From assembly GCA_946479205.1 (NCBI GenBank), contig CAMLFJ010000209.1, positions 1 to 6,329 of the forward strand: a DNA stretch of 6,329 nucleotides. The letters run 5' to 3'. Shown here piece after piece: positions 1-5,792 of this stretch. Position 1 is the first letter of the stretch. Every line of letters starts with the position of its first letter. A model generated the notes under the pieces. The model saw only the letters and a program-made list of their open reading frames with translations. It made no database searches and was not told where the DNA came from. The position numbers were made by a program, and so were the translations under genes. This DNA comes from an uncultured bacterium (GTDB lineage: Bacteria > Methylomirabilota > Methylomirabilia > Rokubacteriales > CSP1-6).

Positions 1-54
1 GTTAGAGCACACCCCGCCAACGGGAAATGTCGGAATGTAAGACCTGACCCCGGG
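1..54. repeat. Left-edge segment resembling the end of a dispersed IS200/REP-type repeat
   Basis: This non-coding stretch lies immediately downstream of the VOC gene and is visibly less GC-rich than the rest of the window. It holds two AATGT boxes (26-30 and 34-38) followed by AAGACCTGACCCC (39-51). On the minus strand this reads GGGGTCAGGTCTT followed by two ACATT boxes. From memory, very similar sequence borders IS200-like/REP-associated transposase genes in many environmental proteobacterial genomes. No transposase or second end is visible because the window stops here. The motif ends three bases before the VOC stop codon. A 4-bp stem (13-16 with 21-24) is too weak to call a terminator. 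Confidence 0.35.
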
Positions 55-546
55 CTAGTCTTTCTTCATGGCGGCCATGCGGCGGTTCATTTCTTCCATG
101 CTGACGTCTTCCTTGTGGGTCGAGAGGTGCCAGCTATGGCCGAAGGGGTCCTTGAGCGTGCCCGAGCGGTCGCCGTAGAACTGGTCGGTCAGCGGGCGCA
201 GCTCGGTGCCGCCGGCCGCGAGGGCCTGCTTGAACTGCTTATCCACGTCCTCCACGTAGACCATGATGCTGACCGGCGAGCCGCCGAAGTGCGTGGGGCT
301 GCGCGCGTCCATCTCGGGATGCTCGTCGGCCAGCATGATCACCGAGTCGCCGATCTTGATCTCGGCGTGGCCGATCTTGTCGCCCGGCGACGGGATACGC
401 ATCAGCTCCTTGGCGTCGAACGCGCGCTTGTAGAAATCGAGCGCCCGGGCCGCGCCGTCGATGATCAGGTACGGCGTAACCGAATGGTAACCATCGGGAA
501 TCGCCTTCACCTTGGTGGACTTGGTCGTGGCCGTCTTGGTTGGCAT
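55..546 (-). CDS. VOC superfamily (PhnB/glyoxalase-like) protein, 163 aa
   Basis: Small cytosolic protein of the vicinal oxygen chelate fold, closest in pattern to the PhnB-like group, whose members mostly have no known substrate. A Lys/Thr-rich leader (residues 1-17) precedes the first beta-alpha-beta-beta-beta module, with VTPYLIIDGAARALDFYKRAF at about 23-43 and GHAEIKIGDSVIML at 59-72. The second module begins near SIMVYVEDVD (93-102) and ends with DPFGHSWHLSTH (133-144). His60 and His137/His140 lie where family members often place metal ligands or conserved polar residues. A short charged helix (EEMNRRMAAMKK) closes the protein, as in many relatives. The ATG at 546 is chosen because an AAAGGAGG Shine-Dalgarno sits 5 nt upstream; the frame stays open to 885 but lacks family sequence there. 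It is separated by 104 bp from the preceding gene and may have its own promoter. Substrate and reaction cannot be told; names such as glyoxalase or bleomycin resistance would be over-specific. Confidence 0.9.
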   Translation of the reverse strand: MPTKTATTKSTKVKAIPDGYHSVTPYLIIDGAARALDFYKRAFDAKELMRIPSPGDKIGHAEIKIGDSVIMLADEHPEMDARSPTHFGGSPVSIMVYVEDVDKQFKQALAAGGTELRPLTDQFYGDRSGTLKDPFGHSWHLSTHKEDVSMEEMNRRMAAMKKD

Positions 547-551
547 GCATT

Positions 552-559
552 CCTCCTTT
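552..559 (-). promoter_or_regulatory. Strong Shine-Dalgarno of the VOC gene
   Basis: AAAGGAGG on the minus strand lies 5 nt before the ATG at 546. This fixes the start of the VOC gene and rules out the long upstream extension of its frame. It is one of the two best ribosome-binding sites in the window, suggesting efficient independent translation. Confidence 0.8.
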
Positions 560-570
560 GTCGAAGGGGT

Positions 571-630
571 GGTCACGGATACTCCGGTCACCCTACACCC
601 GCCGCGCCGGGCCGGCCACCCGTCGTGACC
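571..630. repeat. Three GGTCAC boxes upstream of the VOC gene
   Basis: GGTCAC occurs at 571-576 and 586-591 in direct orientation (15-bp period), and its complement GTGACC at 625-630. All lie in the 104-bp gap before the VOC gene. They could be operator half-sites, but the hexamer is short, near-palindromic and GC-rich, so chance is a serious alternative. No convincing -35/-10 pair was seen beside them. Confidence 0.2.
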
Positions 631-650
631 GGGCCGCGCATCGCGAACGC

Positions 651-1337
651 TCAGGCGAGCGGAAGCATCTCGATCGTGACCTCGGCGGACGCCTCGCGGT
701 CGCCGTGGCCCAGGAGATCGCGCGTGGTGGCGCCGGGCTTGGGGGCGGCCGCGGGGTCGAGCAGTGTCCGGTAGAGACCGGGCGACGGCAGGAACAGCGC
801 CGCCTCCGCCGGCTCCGCGACCGCGAGCACCAAGCTCTCCCCGCCATCGGCACCCGTGATGACGAGACCGCGGTCGGCTTCCCACGAGCCGTCCGGGCCG
901 CGCCCGCGCTCCCGCAGCAAGCTCAGGCTACCGATCCGCGCGAGACGGGACGCGAGCGACGCGCCCGCGTAGCGCCACTCCACGCGCTCCGGAGCCCGCG
1001 CGGCGGCGACCCCGCGCTCCGCGGTCAGCGCGTAGACGGTTCCGGTGCGGGCCAGATCGAAGAAGGAGCCGAGGCTCGGGGGCGGATCCTGGGAGAGCGC
1101 CTCGAGCCGGAGGCGGCAGAGCTCGCCGCCGAAGGCCGGCATGACCGCCGACGAGACACGAATCGCGGGGCCATCCCCCGGGACGATCACGCGGCTGGTG
1201 CGGTAGGCGCCGGGATCGAGTGGCGAGGTGAAGCCGGGGCCGGGCGCGTAGAGGAGGTCGCGCCAGGGGCAAGCGAGCGGGCCCAGCAGGGTGCGCTCGC
1301 GATCGGGGAGCTTCAGCTCGACGTGAGGGCCGGGCAT
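651..1337 (-). CDS. Hypothetical protein, 228 aa, family not recognised
   Basis: I do not recognise this protein. It is 228 residues, with no obvious signal peptide and no membrane segment. It appears beta-rich, with alternating hydrophobic strands such as RTSRVIVPGDG (46-56), GTVYALTAERG (99-109), GLVITGADGGESLVLAVAEP (157-176) and a final SAEVTIEMLPL (217-227). The pattern RTLLGPLACPWRDLLYAPGPG (15-35) and a WRYAG turn (121-125) are the most distinctive stretches for a search. No catalytic motif stands out. The start is well constrained: an in-frame TGA lies at 1344-1346, and GAGGGGAG abuts the ATG at 1337. It begins 30 nt after the helicase stop and is probably co-transcribed with it. Reading-frame integrity and start context support a real gene; the function is unknown. 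Confidence 0.7.
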   Translation of the reverse strand: MPGPHVELKLPDRERTLLGPLACPWRDLLYAPGPGFTSPLDPGAYRTSRVIVPGDGPAIRVSSAVMPAFGGELCRLRLEALSQDPPPSLGSFFDLARTGTVYALTAERGVAAARAPERVEWRYAGASLASRLARIGSLSLLRERGRGPDGSWEADRGLVITGADGGESLVLAVAEPAEAALFLPSPGLYRTLLDPAAAPKPGATTRDLLGHGDREASAEVTIEMLPLA

Positions 1338-1359
1338 CTCCCCTCACCCGGCGGGGAGA
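1337..1359 (-). promoter_or_regulatory. 7-bp hairpin covering the ribosome-binding site of the 228-aa gene
   Basis: In the minus-strand transcript UCUCCCC (1359-1353) can pair perfectly with GGGGAGA (1343-1337) across a 9-nt loop (1352-1344). The 3' arm contains most of the GAGGGGAG Shine-Dalgarno and the A of the ATG start. The hairpin begins 8 nt after the helicase stop codon. It could gate translation of the downstream gene, act as an mRNA end or processing signal, or be a REP-like intergenic palindrome. There is no U-run after it, so it is not a standard intrinsic terminator. Confidence 0.45.
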
Positions 1360-1367
1360 GGAAGCGG

Positions 1368-2690
1368 CTAACGGCGCGGGCCGCGGCCGGAGGGGCGCCC
1401 ATCGCGCCGGCCGCTCCCGCCGCCACCCGGACGTCCGGGGCCGCCCCGCCCGCCCCCGCCGCCGCGGGCCGCCATGCGCGCGCGCTTCTCCTCCGCGTAG
1501 CGGCGGCGCTCCTCGCTGGTCGGCTTGATCTCGGGCAGGTAGAGCGCGTCCTCCGCCCAGTCCACGTGGATCTTCTGGCTGATGAACTTCTCGATGGGCT
1601 CGAGCGCGAGCGCGCCCGCCTCGTCCACCAGGCTGATCGCCTTGCCGGCGGCGCCCGCCCGCGCGGTGCGCCCGATGCGGTGGACGTAGTCCTCCGCGTC
1701 CTGCGGCATGTCCCAGTTGACGACGTGGCTCACGCCCTCGATGTGGAGACCCCGCGACGCCACGTCGGTGGCGACGAGGATCGGGAGCTGCCCGTCCTTG
1801 AAGTCGTTCAGGATCTTGAGCCGTTTCTTCTGGTCCACGTCGCCGGTCAGCGCCCGGGCCTGCCAGCCGTTCCGGCCCAGGCGGTCCTCGAGCCGCCGCG
1901 CCTCCTCGCGCGTGTTCGAGAAGATCAGGATCCGGCTGCCGCCCTCGCGGCGCAGGAGCCCGAGCAGGAGATTGAACTTCTCCTCGCGGCCGACGTGGTA
2001 GAGCACCTGCTCGGCCTTCTCCACCGTCTTCTGCAACGGGGTGATGCTGATCTGGGCCGGATTGTTCATGAACTCCCAGGTCAGCTCCAGCACGCGGAAC
2101 GACAGGGTGGCCGAGAACAGGAACGACTGCCGCTTCTCCGGCTTGGGCAGCCGCCGCAGGATGAAGCGGAGGTCGGCGATGAAGCCCATGTCGAACATGC
2201 GGTCGGCCTCGTCGATGACCAGCACCTCGACGCGCGCGGGCGACCACACGTGCTGCTTGAGATAGTCGATGAGCCGGCCCGGCGTGCCGACCAGCACGTC
2301 GCAGCCCTCCCGGAGGTCCTCGCGCTGCTTGTTGTAGTCGATGCCCCCGTAGACCGAGAGGATGCGCAGCCCGGTGTGCGCGCCGAGCAGCCGCGCGTCC
2401 GCCTCGATCTGCACCACCAGCTCCCGCGTGGGCGCGATGATGAGCACGCGGGGCGCGGTCGGCCCACTGCGGCCGGGCGCGGGGTGCGTCAGGCAGCGCG
2501 TGAAGGCCGCGATCAGGAAGGCGGCGGTCTTGCCGGTGCCGGTCTGGGACTGGCCGGCCACGTCCTTGCCCCGCAAGGCCAGGGGCAGGGCCGCCTCCTG
2601 GATGGCGGTGGTGGCGACGAAGCCGGCGTCCTCGATTCCGCGGCGCACCGGGCCGGGCAGGTCCAGCGAGTCGAACGAGAGCGGGCTCAC
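1368..2690 (-). CDS. rhlB: RhlB-like DEAD-box ATP-dependent RNA helicase, 440 aa
   Basis: Cytosolic ATP-dependent RNA helicase. The full motif set is present: Q-motif region with F6 and IQ30-31, motif I SQTGTGKT (48-55), Ia PTREL (87-91), GG (115-116), TPGRL (136-140), II DEAD (160-163), III SAT (193-195), IV LIFSNT (255-260), V ATDVASRGLHI (307-317) and VI HRIGRTARAG (337-346). The H in RGLHI, plus LIDYLKQ, FSATLSFRVLEL and LTGDVDQKKRLKIL, match Escherichia coli RhlB better than RhlE, SrmB or DeaD. RhlB works with RNase E in the degradosome; that role is not shown here. The tail from about 407 is Gly/Arg-rich and low-complexity, as in RNA-binding RGG-type tails. The Q motif reads TTAIQ where PTPIQ is usual. 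The start is GTG at 2690, overlapping the tatC stop as GTGA, with GGAGGAGG 7 nt upstream. The frame extends further upstream but only as shadow of tatC. Confidence 0.93.
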   Translation of the reverse strand: MSPLSFDSLDLPGPVRRGIEDAGFVATTAIQEAALPLALRGKDVAGQSQTGTGKTAAFLIAAFTRCLTHPAPGRSGPTAPRVLIIAPTRELVVQIEADARLLGAHTGLRILSVYGGIDYNKQREDLREGCDVLVGTPGRLIDYLKQHVWSPARVEVLVIDEADRMFDMGFIADLRFILRRLPKPEKRQSFLFSATLSFRVLELTWEFMNNPAQISITPLQKTVEKAEQVLYHVGREEKFNLLLGLLRREGGSRILIFSNTREEARRLEDRLGRNGWQARALTGDVDQKKRLKILNDFKDGQLPILVATDVASRGLHIEGVSHVVNWDMPQDAEDYVHRIGRTARAGAAGKAISLVDEAGALALEPIEKFISQKIHVDWAEDALYLPEIKPTSEERRRYAEEKRARMAARGGGGGRGGPGRPGGGGSGRRDGRPSGRGPRR

Positions 2691-3478
2691 TTCGGGGCCT
2701 CCTCCACCACCGCCGCCTTGGCCTTGGCCTTCTTTCGCGCGACCACGCGGGAGCAGATGACGCCGACCTCGTACAGAATGCAGAGCGGTCCCGCCATCAA
2801 GGACTGGTTCACGACGTCCGGCGTCGGGGTCAGGACCGCCGCGATGATGAAGTTGATCAGGATCGCGTACTTCCGGTTCTTGGCGAGGAACTGGGGCGTC
2901 ACGATGCCGAGCATGGACAGCAGCGTGATCACCACCGGCATCTCGAAGACCACCCCGAAGGCCAGCGTGAACTTCAGGATGAAGTCGACGTAGCTCGAGA
3001 CCGTGATCATGGCCTTCAGGCCCTGGTCCTGCCCGAAGGTCACCAGGAAGCTGATCGCGAAGGGCACGACCACGAAGAGCGCGAAGGCACCGCCCGCGAG
3101 GAAGAGCAGCGAGCCGATGATCACGAAGGGCGCCGCGTACTTGCGCTCGTGCTTGTGGAGACCCGGGGCCACGAAGGCCCACACGTTCCAGAGGATCACC
3201 GGCATCGCGATGAAGAGGCCCATGATCATGGCCACCTTCATGTAGGTCCAGAAGGCCTCGGTGGGCGTGGTGAAGACCAGCTCGGTCTTGAGATCGCGCG
3301 TGAGGAACTTCATCACGTTGGTGGTGAAGTAGAGCGAGATGCCGAGTCCGATGGCCGAGGGGATGAGGCTCCAGACGATGCGGTTGCGCAGCTCGGTCAG
3401 GTGGTCGAAGAACGACATCTTGCCGTGCTCGTCGGCCGCCGCGACCTCGGGGCTGGCGCTCGCCTCGGGCTCGCTCAT
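2687..3478 (-). CDS. tatC: TatC, twin-arginine translocase subunit, 263 aa
   Basis: Inner-membrane core of the Tat system, which recognises twin-arginine signal peptides and exports folded proteins with TatA/TatB. The signature FFDHLTELRNR (23-33) is present. Six hydrophobic segments lie at about 34-52, 80-105, 117-142, 162-190, 203-217 and 224-243. E179 in VVFEMPVV and LTPTPDVVNQ (216-225) match conserved family positions. The Ala/Glu-rich N-terminus (1-18) and Lys/Ala-rich C-terminal tail (249-263) are variable in the family. ATG at 3478 is preferred; it overlaps the thiD stop as TGATG. In-frame GTG at 3481 and TTG at 3484 are alternatives adding one or two residues. No good Shine-Dalgarno is seen, so translation is probably coupled to thiD. 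No tatA or tatB is in the window; they must lie elsewhere if the system is functional. Confidence 0.97.
   Translation of the reverse strand: MSEPEASASPEVAAADEHGKMSFFDHLTELRNRIVWSLIPSAIGLGISLYFTTNVMKFLTRDLKTELVFTTPTEAFWTYMKVAMIMGLFIAMPVILWNVWAFVAPGLHKHERKYAAPFVIIGSLLFLAGGAFALFVVVPFAISFLVTFGQDQGLKAMITVSSYVDFILKFTLAFGVVFEMPVVITLLSMLGIVTPQFLAKNRKYAILINFIIAAVLTPTPDVVNQSLMAGPLCILYEVGVICSRVVARKKAKAKAAVVEEAPK
2698..2705 (-). promoter_or_regulatory. Shine-Dalgarno of the helicase gene inside tatC
   Basis: GGAGGAGG on the minus strand, within the last codons of tatC, ends 7 nt before the GTG at 2690. It decides the GTG start and indicates efficient re-initiation at the GTGA stop/start junction. Confidence 0.75.
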
Positions 3479-4266
3479 CACCAATCCGGGACGAAGTGGC
3501 GGAGCTGGCCCACGCCGTGGCCCGCCTGGAAGCCCTCGCGGATCGCCCGCGTGACATACGCCTTGGCCGACCGGATCGAGTCGCCCAGGGCCTGGCCGCG
3601 CGCGAGCCCGGCCGTGATGGCGGCCGAGAAGGTGCAGCCGGTGCCGTGGGTGTTCTGCGAATCGATCCGTGGCGTGGAGAACCGCGTGAAGTCGCGCCCG
3701 TTCCAGAGCAGGTCGGTGGCGTCGCCCTTGAGATGCCCCCCCTTCACCAGCACGTACCGGGGGCCCATCAGGTGGATGCGGCGCGCCGCCTCTTCCATGT
3801 CCTCGGGCTCGGCGACCCGGATCCCGGCGAGCACTTCCGCCTCCGGCAGGTTGGGCGTGACCAGGAGGGCCAGCGGGAGGATCCGGTCGGCGAGGGCCGC
3901 GCGGGCCTCGGGCTGCAGCAGCTGATCACCCGATTTGGCGACCATGACCGGATCCACCACCAGCTTCTCGATCCGCTGGCTCGTCAGCTCCGTCGCGACC
4001 GCCTCGATGATGGGCGCGGTCGAGAGCATCCCGCACTTGGCCGCGTCGGCGCCGAAGTCCTCCAGGACGGAGCGCAGCTGTCGCCCCACGAACGCGGGCG
4101 GCAGATTCTCCACACCCTGGACCCCGAGGGAGTTCTGCGCCGTCACCGCGGTGATCACCGACATGCCGAACACCCGGAACGCGGAGAACGTCTTGAGATC
4201 CGCCTGGATGCCTGCGCCGCCGCCGGAATCGGAGCCGGCGATGGTGAGGGCCTTGGGGATCAACAT
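3478..4266 (-). CDS. thiD: ThiD, hydroxymethylpyrimidine/phosphomethylpyrimidine kinase, 262 aa
   Basis: Cytosolic ribokinase-fold enzyme of thiamin synthesis. It phosphorylates 4-amino-5-hydroxymethyl-2-methylpyrimidine (HMP) and then HMP phosphate to give HMP diphosphate, the substrate of thiamin-phosphate synthase. Diagnostic stretches are [21 protein letters not shown] (7-27), [12 protein letters not shown] (103-114), [10 protein letters not shown] (137-146), VKGGH (174-178) and [13 protein letters not shown] (205-217). GTGC (208-211) forms the anion hole of the kinase. The C-terminal [10 protein letters not shown] (249-258) is also typical. Length is normal and no fusion to thiE is seen. 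The ATG at 4266 begins just before the first strand as expected; AAGAGG 2 nt upstream is a poor Shine-Dalgarno. No other thi gene and no TPP riboswitch is visible in the 66-bp upstream gap. It overlaps tatC by one base (TGATG) and appears to lead the thiD-tatC-helicase unit. Confidence 0.97.
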   Translation of the reverse strand: MLIPKALTIAGSDSGGGAGIQADLKTFSAFRVFGMSVITAVTAQNSLGVQGVENLPPAFVGRQLRSVLEDFGADAAKCGMLSTAPIIEAVATELTSQRIEKLVVDPVMVAKSGDQLLQPEARAALADRILPLALLVTPNLPEAEVLAGIRVAEPEDMEEAARRIHLMGPRYVLVKGGHLKGDATDLLWNGRDFTRFSTPRIDSQNTHGTGCTFSAAITAGLARGQALGDSIRSAKAYVTRAIREGFQAGHGVGQLRHFVPDW

Positions 4267-4292
4267 GGCCTCTTAGTATACGGGATACGTCC

Positions 4293-4328
4293 GGGGCCGG
4301 CGGGAAGAACCTGCCCGCCCCGGCGGCC
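4293..4328 (-). terminator. GC-rich hairpin after the outer-membrane protein gene, possible weak terminator
   Basis: GGCGGG (4299-4304) pairs with CCCGCC (4314-4319) around a 9-nt loop. With a two-base bulge the stem extends imperfectly outward to about 4293 and 4328. It lies between the barrel gene stop (4333) and the thiD start (4266), where a terminator would fit. There is no U-run on the minus-strand side, so it may only slow or partly terminate transcription, or be incidental in GC-rich DNA. Confidence 0.25.
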
Positions 4329-4332
4329 GAGG

Positions 4333-5061
4333 CTACCAGCGCGCGGAGATGCCGAAGAGGGCGGAGTGGGTGTCGAGGTCGGCCCGCAGCGTGGTCCTGC
4401 CGTTCGAGGCGTCGCGCAGCTCCACCTCGGGGGAGACGTGGGTGAAGCGGTACTCGCCGAACAGGGCCAGGTTCCGGTAGACCTGGACCGCGACGCCGCC
4501 CGCCAGCTTGTAGCCGAACGAGAAGTCGGTGTCGGAATCGTGGTTCCGGAAGCTCCGCGTGTGGCGCGGGGTGATGGTGGTCATGAAGACCGGCGGACCC
4601 GCGACCAGGTAGGGCTGCACCCGGCCCTGGGGGGCGTCGGCGGTCTTGAGCAGGGGCAGCCGCAGCATCAGGTCCACCGACAACGCGGTGGTCTCCACGT
4701 CGAAGGACCCGGTGCCGCCGCGCCCGCTGCCGCAGCCACCCGGGTAGAAGCACCCGCGCAGCTGGACCGACTGCGGGCCGAGATAGGGGTAGAACCGGAA
4801 GAAATCGAGACCTACACCCAGGAAGGGCACGCTGTCGAAGTAGCGGCCGGCGCGGCCGCCCCAGGCGAGGGATCGGTCGAACTCCACGTCCTCGTAGGTG
4901 CCGGGGCCGATGCCCTGGTCGTTGAGCTTGAGATCGCTCTTCTGGGTGAAGCTCGTGCCCGCGTAGAGATCGGCGAACCACTCGGCGGAGGCGGGGCGGT
5001 CACCGAGCACGCTGCTCGCCAGGACCGCGGCCACCACCATCCATCGGAGCGCCGATCGCAT
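4333..5061 (-). CDS. Secreted outer-membrane beta-barrel protein (OmpA/OmpW-like fold), 242 aa
   Basis: Likely small (about eight-stranded) outer-membrane barrel. A Sec signal peptide is clear: MR/R n-region, hydrophobic core at about 7-20 (WMVVAAVLASSVLG) and an ASA cleavage site before EWFADLYAG (27). After it come alternating amphipathic strands, among them SLAWGGRAGRYF (64-75), LGVGLDFFRFYPYLG (81-95), TTALSVDLMLRLPLL (124-138), QPYLVAGPPVFMTTI (149-163), FSFGYKLAGGVAVQV (180-194) and LALFGEYRFTHV (198-209). The protein ends SALFGISARW, a terminal aromatic beta-signal for BAM-mediated assembly. Cys104 and Cys110 flank a short turn in a Gly-rich loop and could form a disulfide. ATG at 5061 gives the best signal peptide; an in-frame GTG at 5073 would add four residues, and neither has a strong Shine-Dalgarno. 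Function (structural, adhesin, channel) cannot be told. It sits alone between rsmI and thiD. Confidence 0.85.
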   Translation of the reverse strand: MRSALRWMVVAAVLASSVLGDRPASAEWFADLYAGTSFTQKSDLKLNDQGIGPGTYEDVEFDRSLAWGGRAGRYFDSVPFLGVGLDFFRFYPYLGPQSVQLRGCFYPGGCGSGRGGTGSFDVETTALSVDLMLRLPLLKTADAPQGRVQPYLVAGPPVFMTTITPRHTRSFRNHDSDTDFSFGYKLAGGVAVQVYRNLALFGEYRFTHVSPEVELRDASNGRTTLRADLDTHSALFGISARW

Positions 5062-5119
5062 GACCACTGTCACTCTACCACCGCGCCGCGGCCGGTCCAG
5101 TCGAAACGGCCGGCGTGCG

Positions 5120-5788
5120 TCAGGCGGGAATGATCACGGTGAACTCGCCCCGCGCCGTCCCCGCCGCGAAGCGCTCACGCAGCGCCGCCGCGGGACCGCG
5201 CACGATCTCCTCGAAGGTCTTGGTCAGCTCCCGCGCCACCACGATCTCCCGCTCGCCGAAGACCTGCGCGATCGCCTCCAGCGAGGCGAGGATGCGGTGG
5301 GGCGACTCGTAGCACACCACGGTCAGGTCCAGGTCGCGCAGGGCCTCCAGCCGGTGCACGCGCCGGCCCGGCTTCACGGGCAGGAACCCGTCGAAGAGGA
5401 ACCGGTCGGCCGGCACCCCGGCCGCGGACAGGGCCGCCGCCACCGCCGAGGGCCCCGGTACCGGCACCACCGGGATGCCGGCCTCCCGCGCCTGCTTGAC
5501 GAGGAGGAACCCGGGATCCGAGATGCCGGGGGTGCCCGCGTCGGTGACCAGGGCCACCGACTGGCCGGCCTGGAGCGTCTCGAGCAGGCGCGTGCCCTTG
5601 CGGAGCTTGTTGTGCTCGAAGTAGCTCGTGACCGGCGCGTGGATGCCGAAGTGGGTGAGGAGGATGCGGGTGCGGCGGGTGTCCTCGCAGGCGATGAGCG
5701 CGACCTCCTTCAGGATGCGGAGCGCGCGCAGCGTGATGTCCTCGAGGTTGCCGAGGGGCGTCGCGACCACGTAGAGGGTGCCGGCCAT
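5120..5788 (-). CDS. rsmI: RsmI, 16S rRNA (cytidine1402-2'-O)-methyltransferase, 222 aa
   Basis: SAM-dependent methyltransferase of the tetrapyrrole-methylase fold. It 2'-O-methylates C1402 of 16S rRNA in the decoding centre, a site whose base is also N4-methylated by RsmH. Typical stretches are LYVVATPLGNLEDITLRAL (5-23), CEDTRRTRILL (34-44), TSYFEHN (54-60), VALVTDAGTPGISDPGFLLV (78-97), VPGPSAV (110-116), FDGFLPVK (132-139), CYESPHRI (159-166), ARELTKTFEEI (185-195) and GEFTVII (214-220). At 222 residues it has the complete catalytic fold but lacks the roughly 60-residue C-terminal extension of the 286-residue E. coli enzyme. The ending GEFTVIIPA looks natural, so this is a short form and not a frameshift. 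ATG at 5788 lies 4 nt after the upstream stop with no Shine-Dalgarno, suggesting coupled translation. Confidence 0.96.
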   Translation of the reverse strand: MAGTLYVVATPLGNLEDITLRALRILKEVALIACEDTRRTRILLTHFGIHAPVTSYFEHNKLRKGTRLLETLQAGQSVALVTDAGTPGISDPGFLLVKQAREAGIPVVPVPGPSAVAAALSAAGVPADRFLFDGFLPVKPGRRVHRLEALRDLDLTVVCYESPHRILASLEAIAQVFGEREIVVARELTKTFEEIVRGPAAALRERFAAGTARGEFTVIIPA

Positions 5789-5792
5789 CGGA

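Noticed and set aside
547..885. Upstream extension of the VOC gene to a 276-aa protein
   Set aside because: The added part is Arg-rich shadow sequence opposite in frame to the 228-aa gene, while the ATG at 546 has a near-perfect Shine-Dalgarno.
1371..1475. GC-rich near-repeats in the helicase tail as a tandem repeat array or CRISPR
   Set aside because: They are codon-level repeats of Gly/Arg/Pro residues inside the coding frame, irregular in spacing and without spacers.
928..2247. Minus-strand open frame overlapping the helicase and the 228-aa gene in another frame
   Set aside because: Arg/Pro/Ala-rich shadow of the helicase reading frame with no motifs.
540..2993. Very long plus-strand open frame (817 codons) opposite the helicase and neighbours
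   Set aside because: It is low-complexity Arg/Ala/Gly/Glu-rich translation with no family pattern, running antisense to genes with clear motifs. Long spurious frames are expected in DNA this GC-rich.
2691..3557. Upstream extension of the helicase frame through tatC
   Set aside because: The helicase family begins at the GTG at 2690 with a strong ribosome-binding site; the extension is a frame-shifted shadow of tatC.
4267..4332. TPP riboswitch upstream of thiD
   Set aside because: The gap is only 66 bp and shows no conserved TPP-aptamer core such as CUGAGA or the ACCUGAUC-like segment.
5089..5112. CGGCCG/CGGCCG inverted repeat in the rsmI-barrel gap as a terminator
   Set aside because: Only six pairs of a self-palindromic hexamer, a 12-nt loop and no U-run; common by chance at this composition.
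3496..5133. Long plus-strand open frame opposite thiD and the barrel gene
   Set aside because: Antisense shadow with biased composition and no recognisable domain; the minus-strand genes here are unambiguous.
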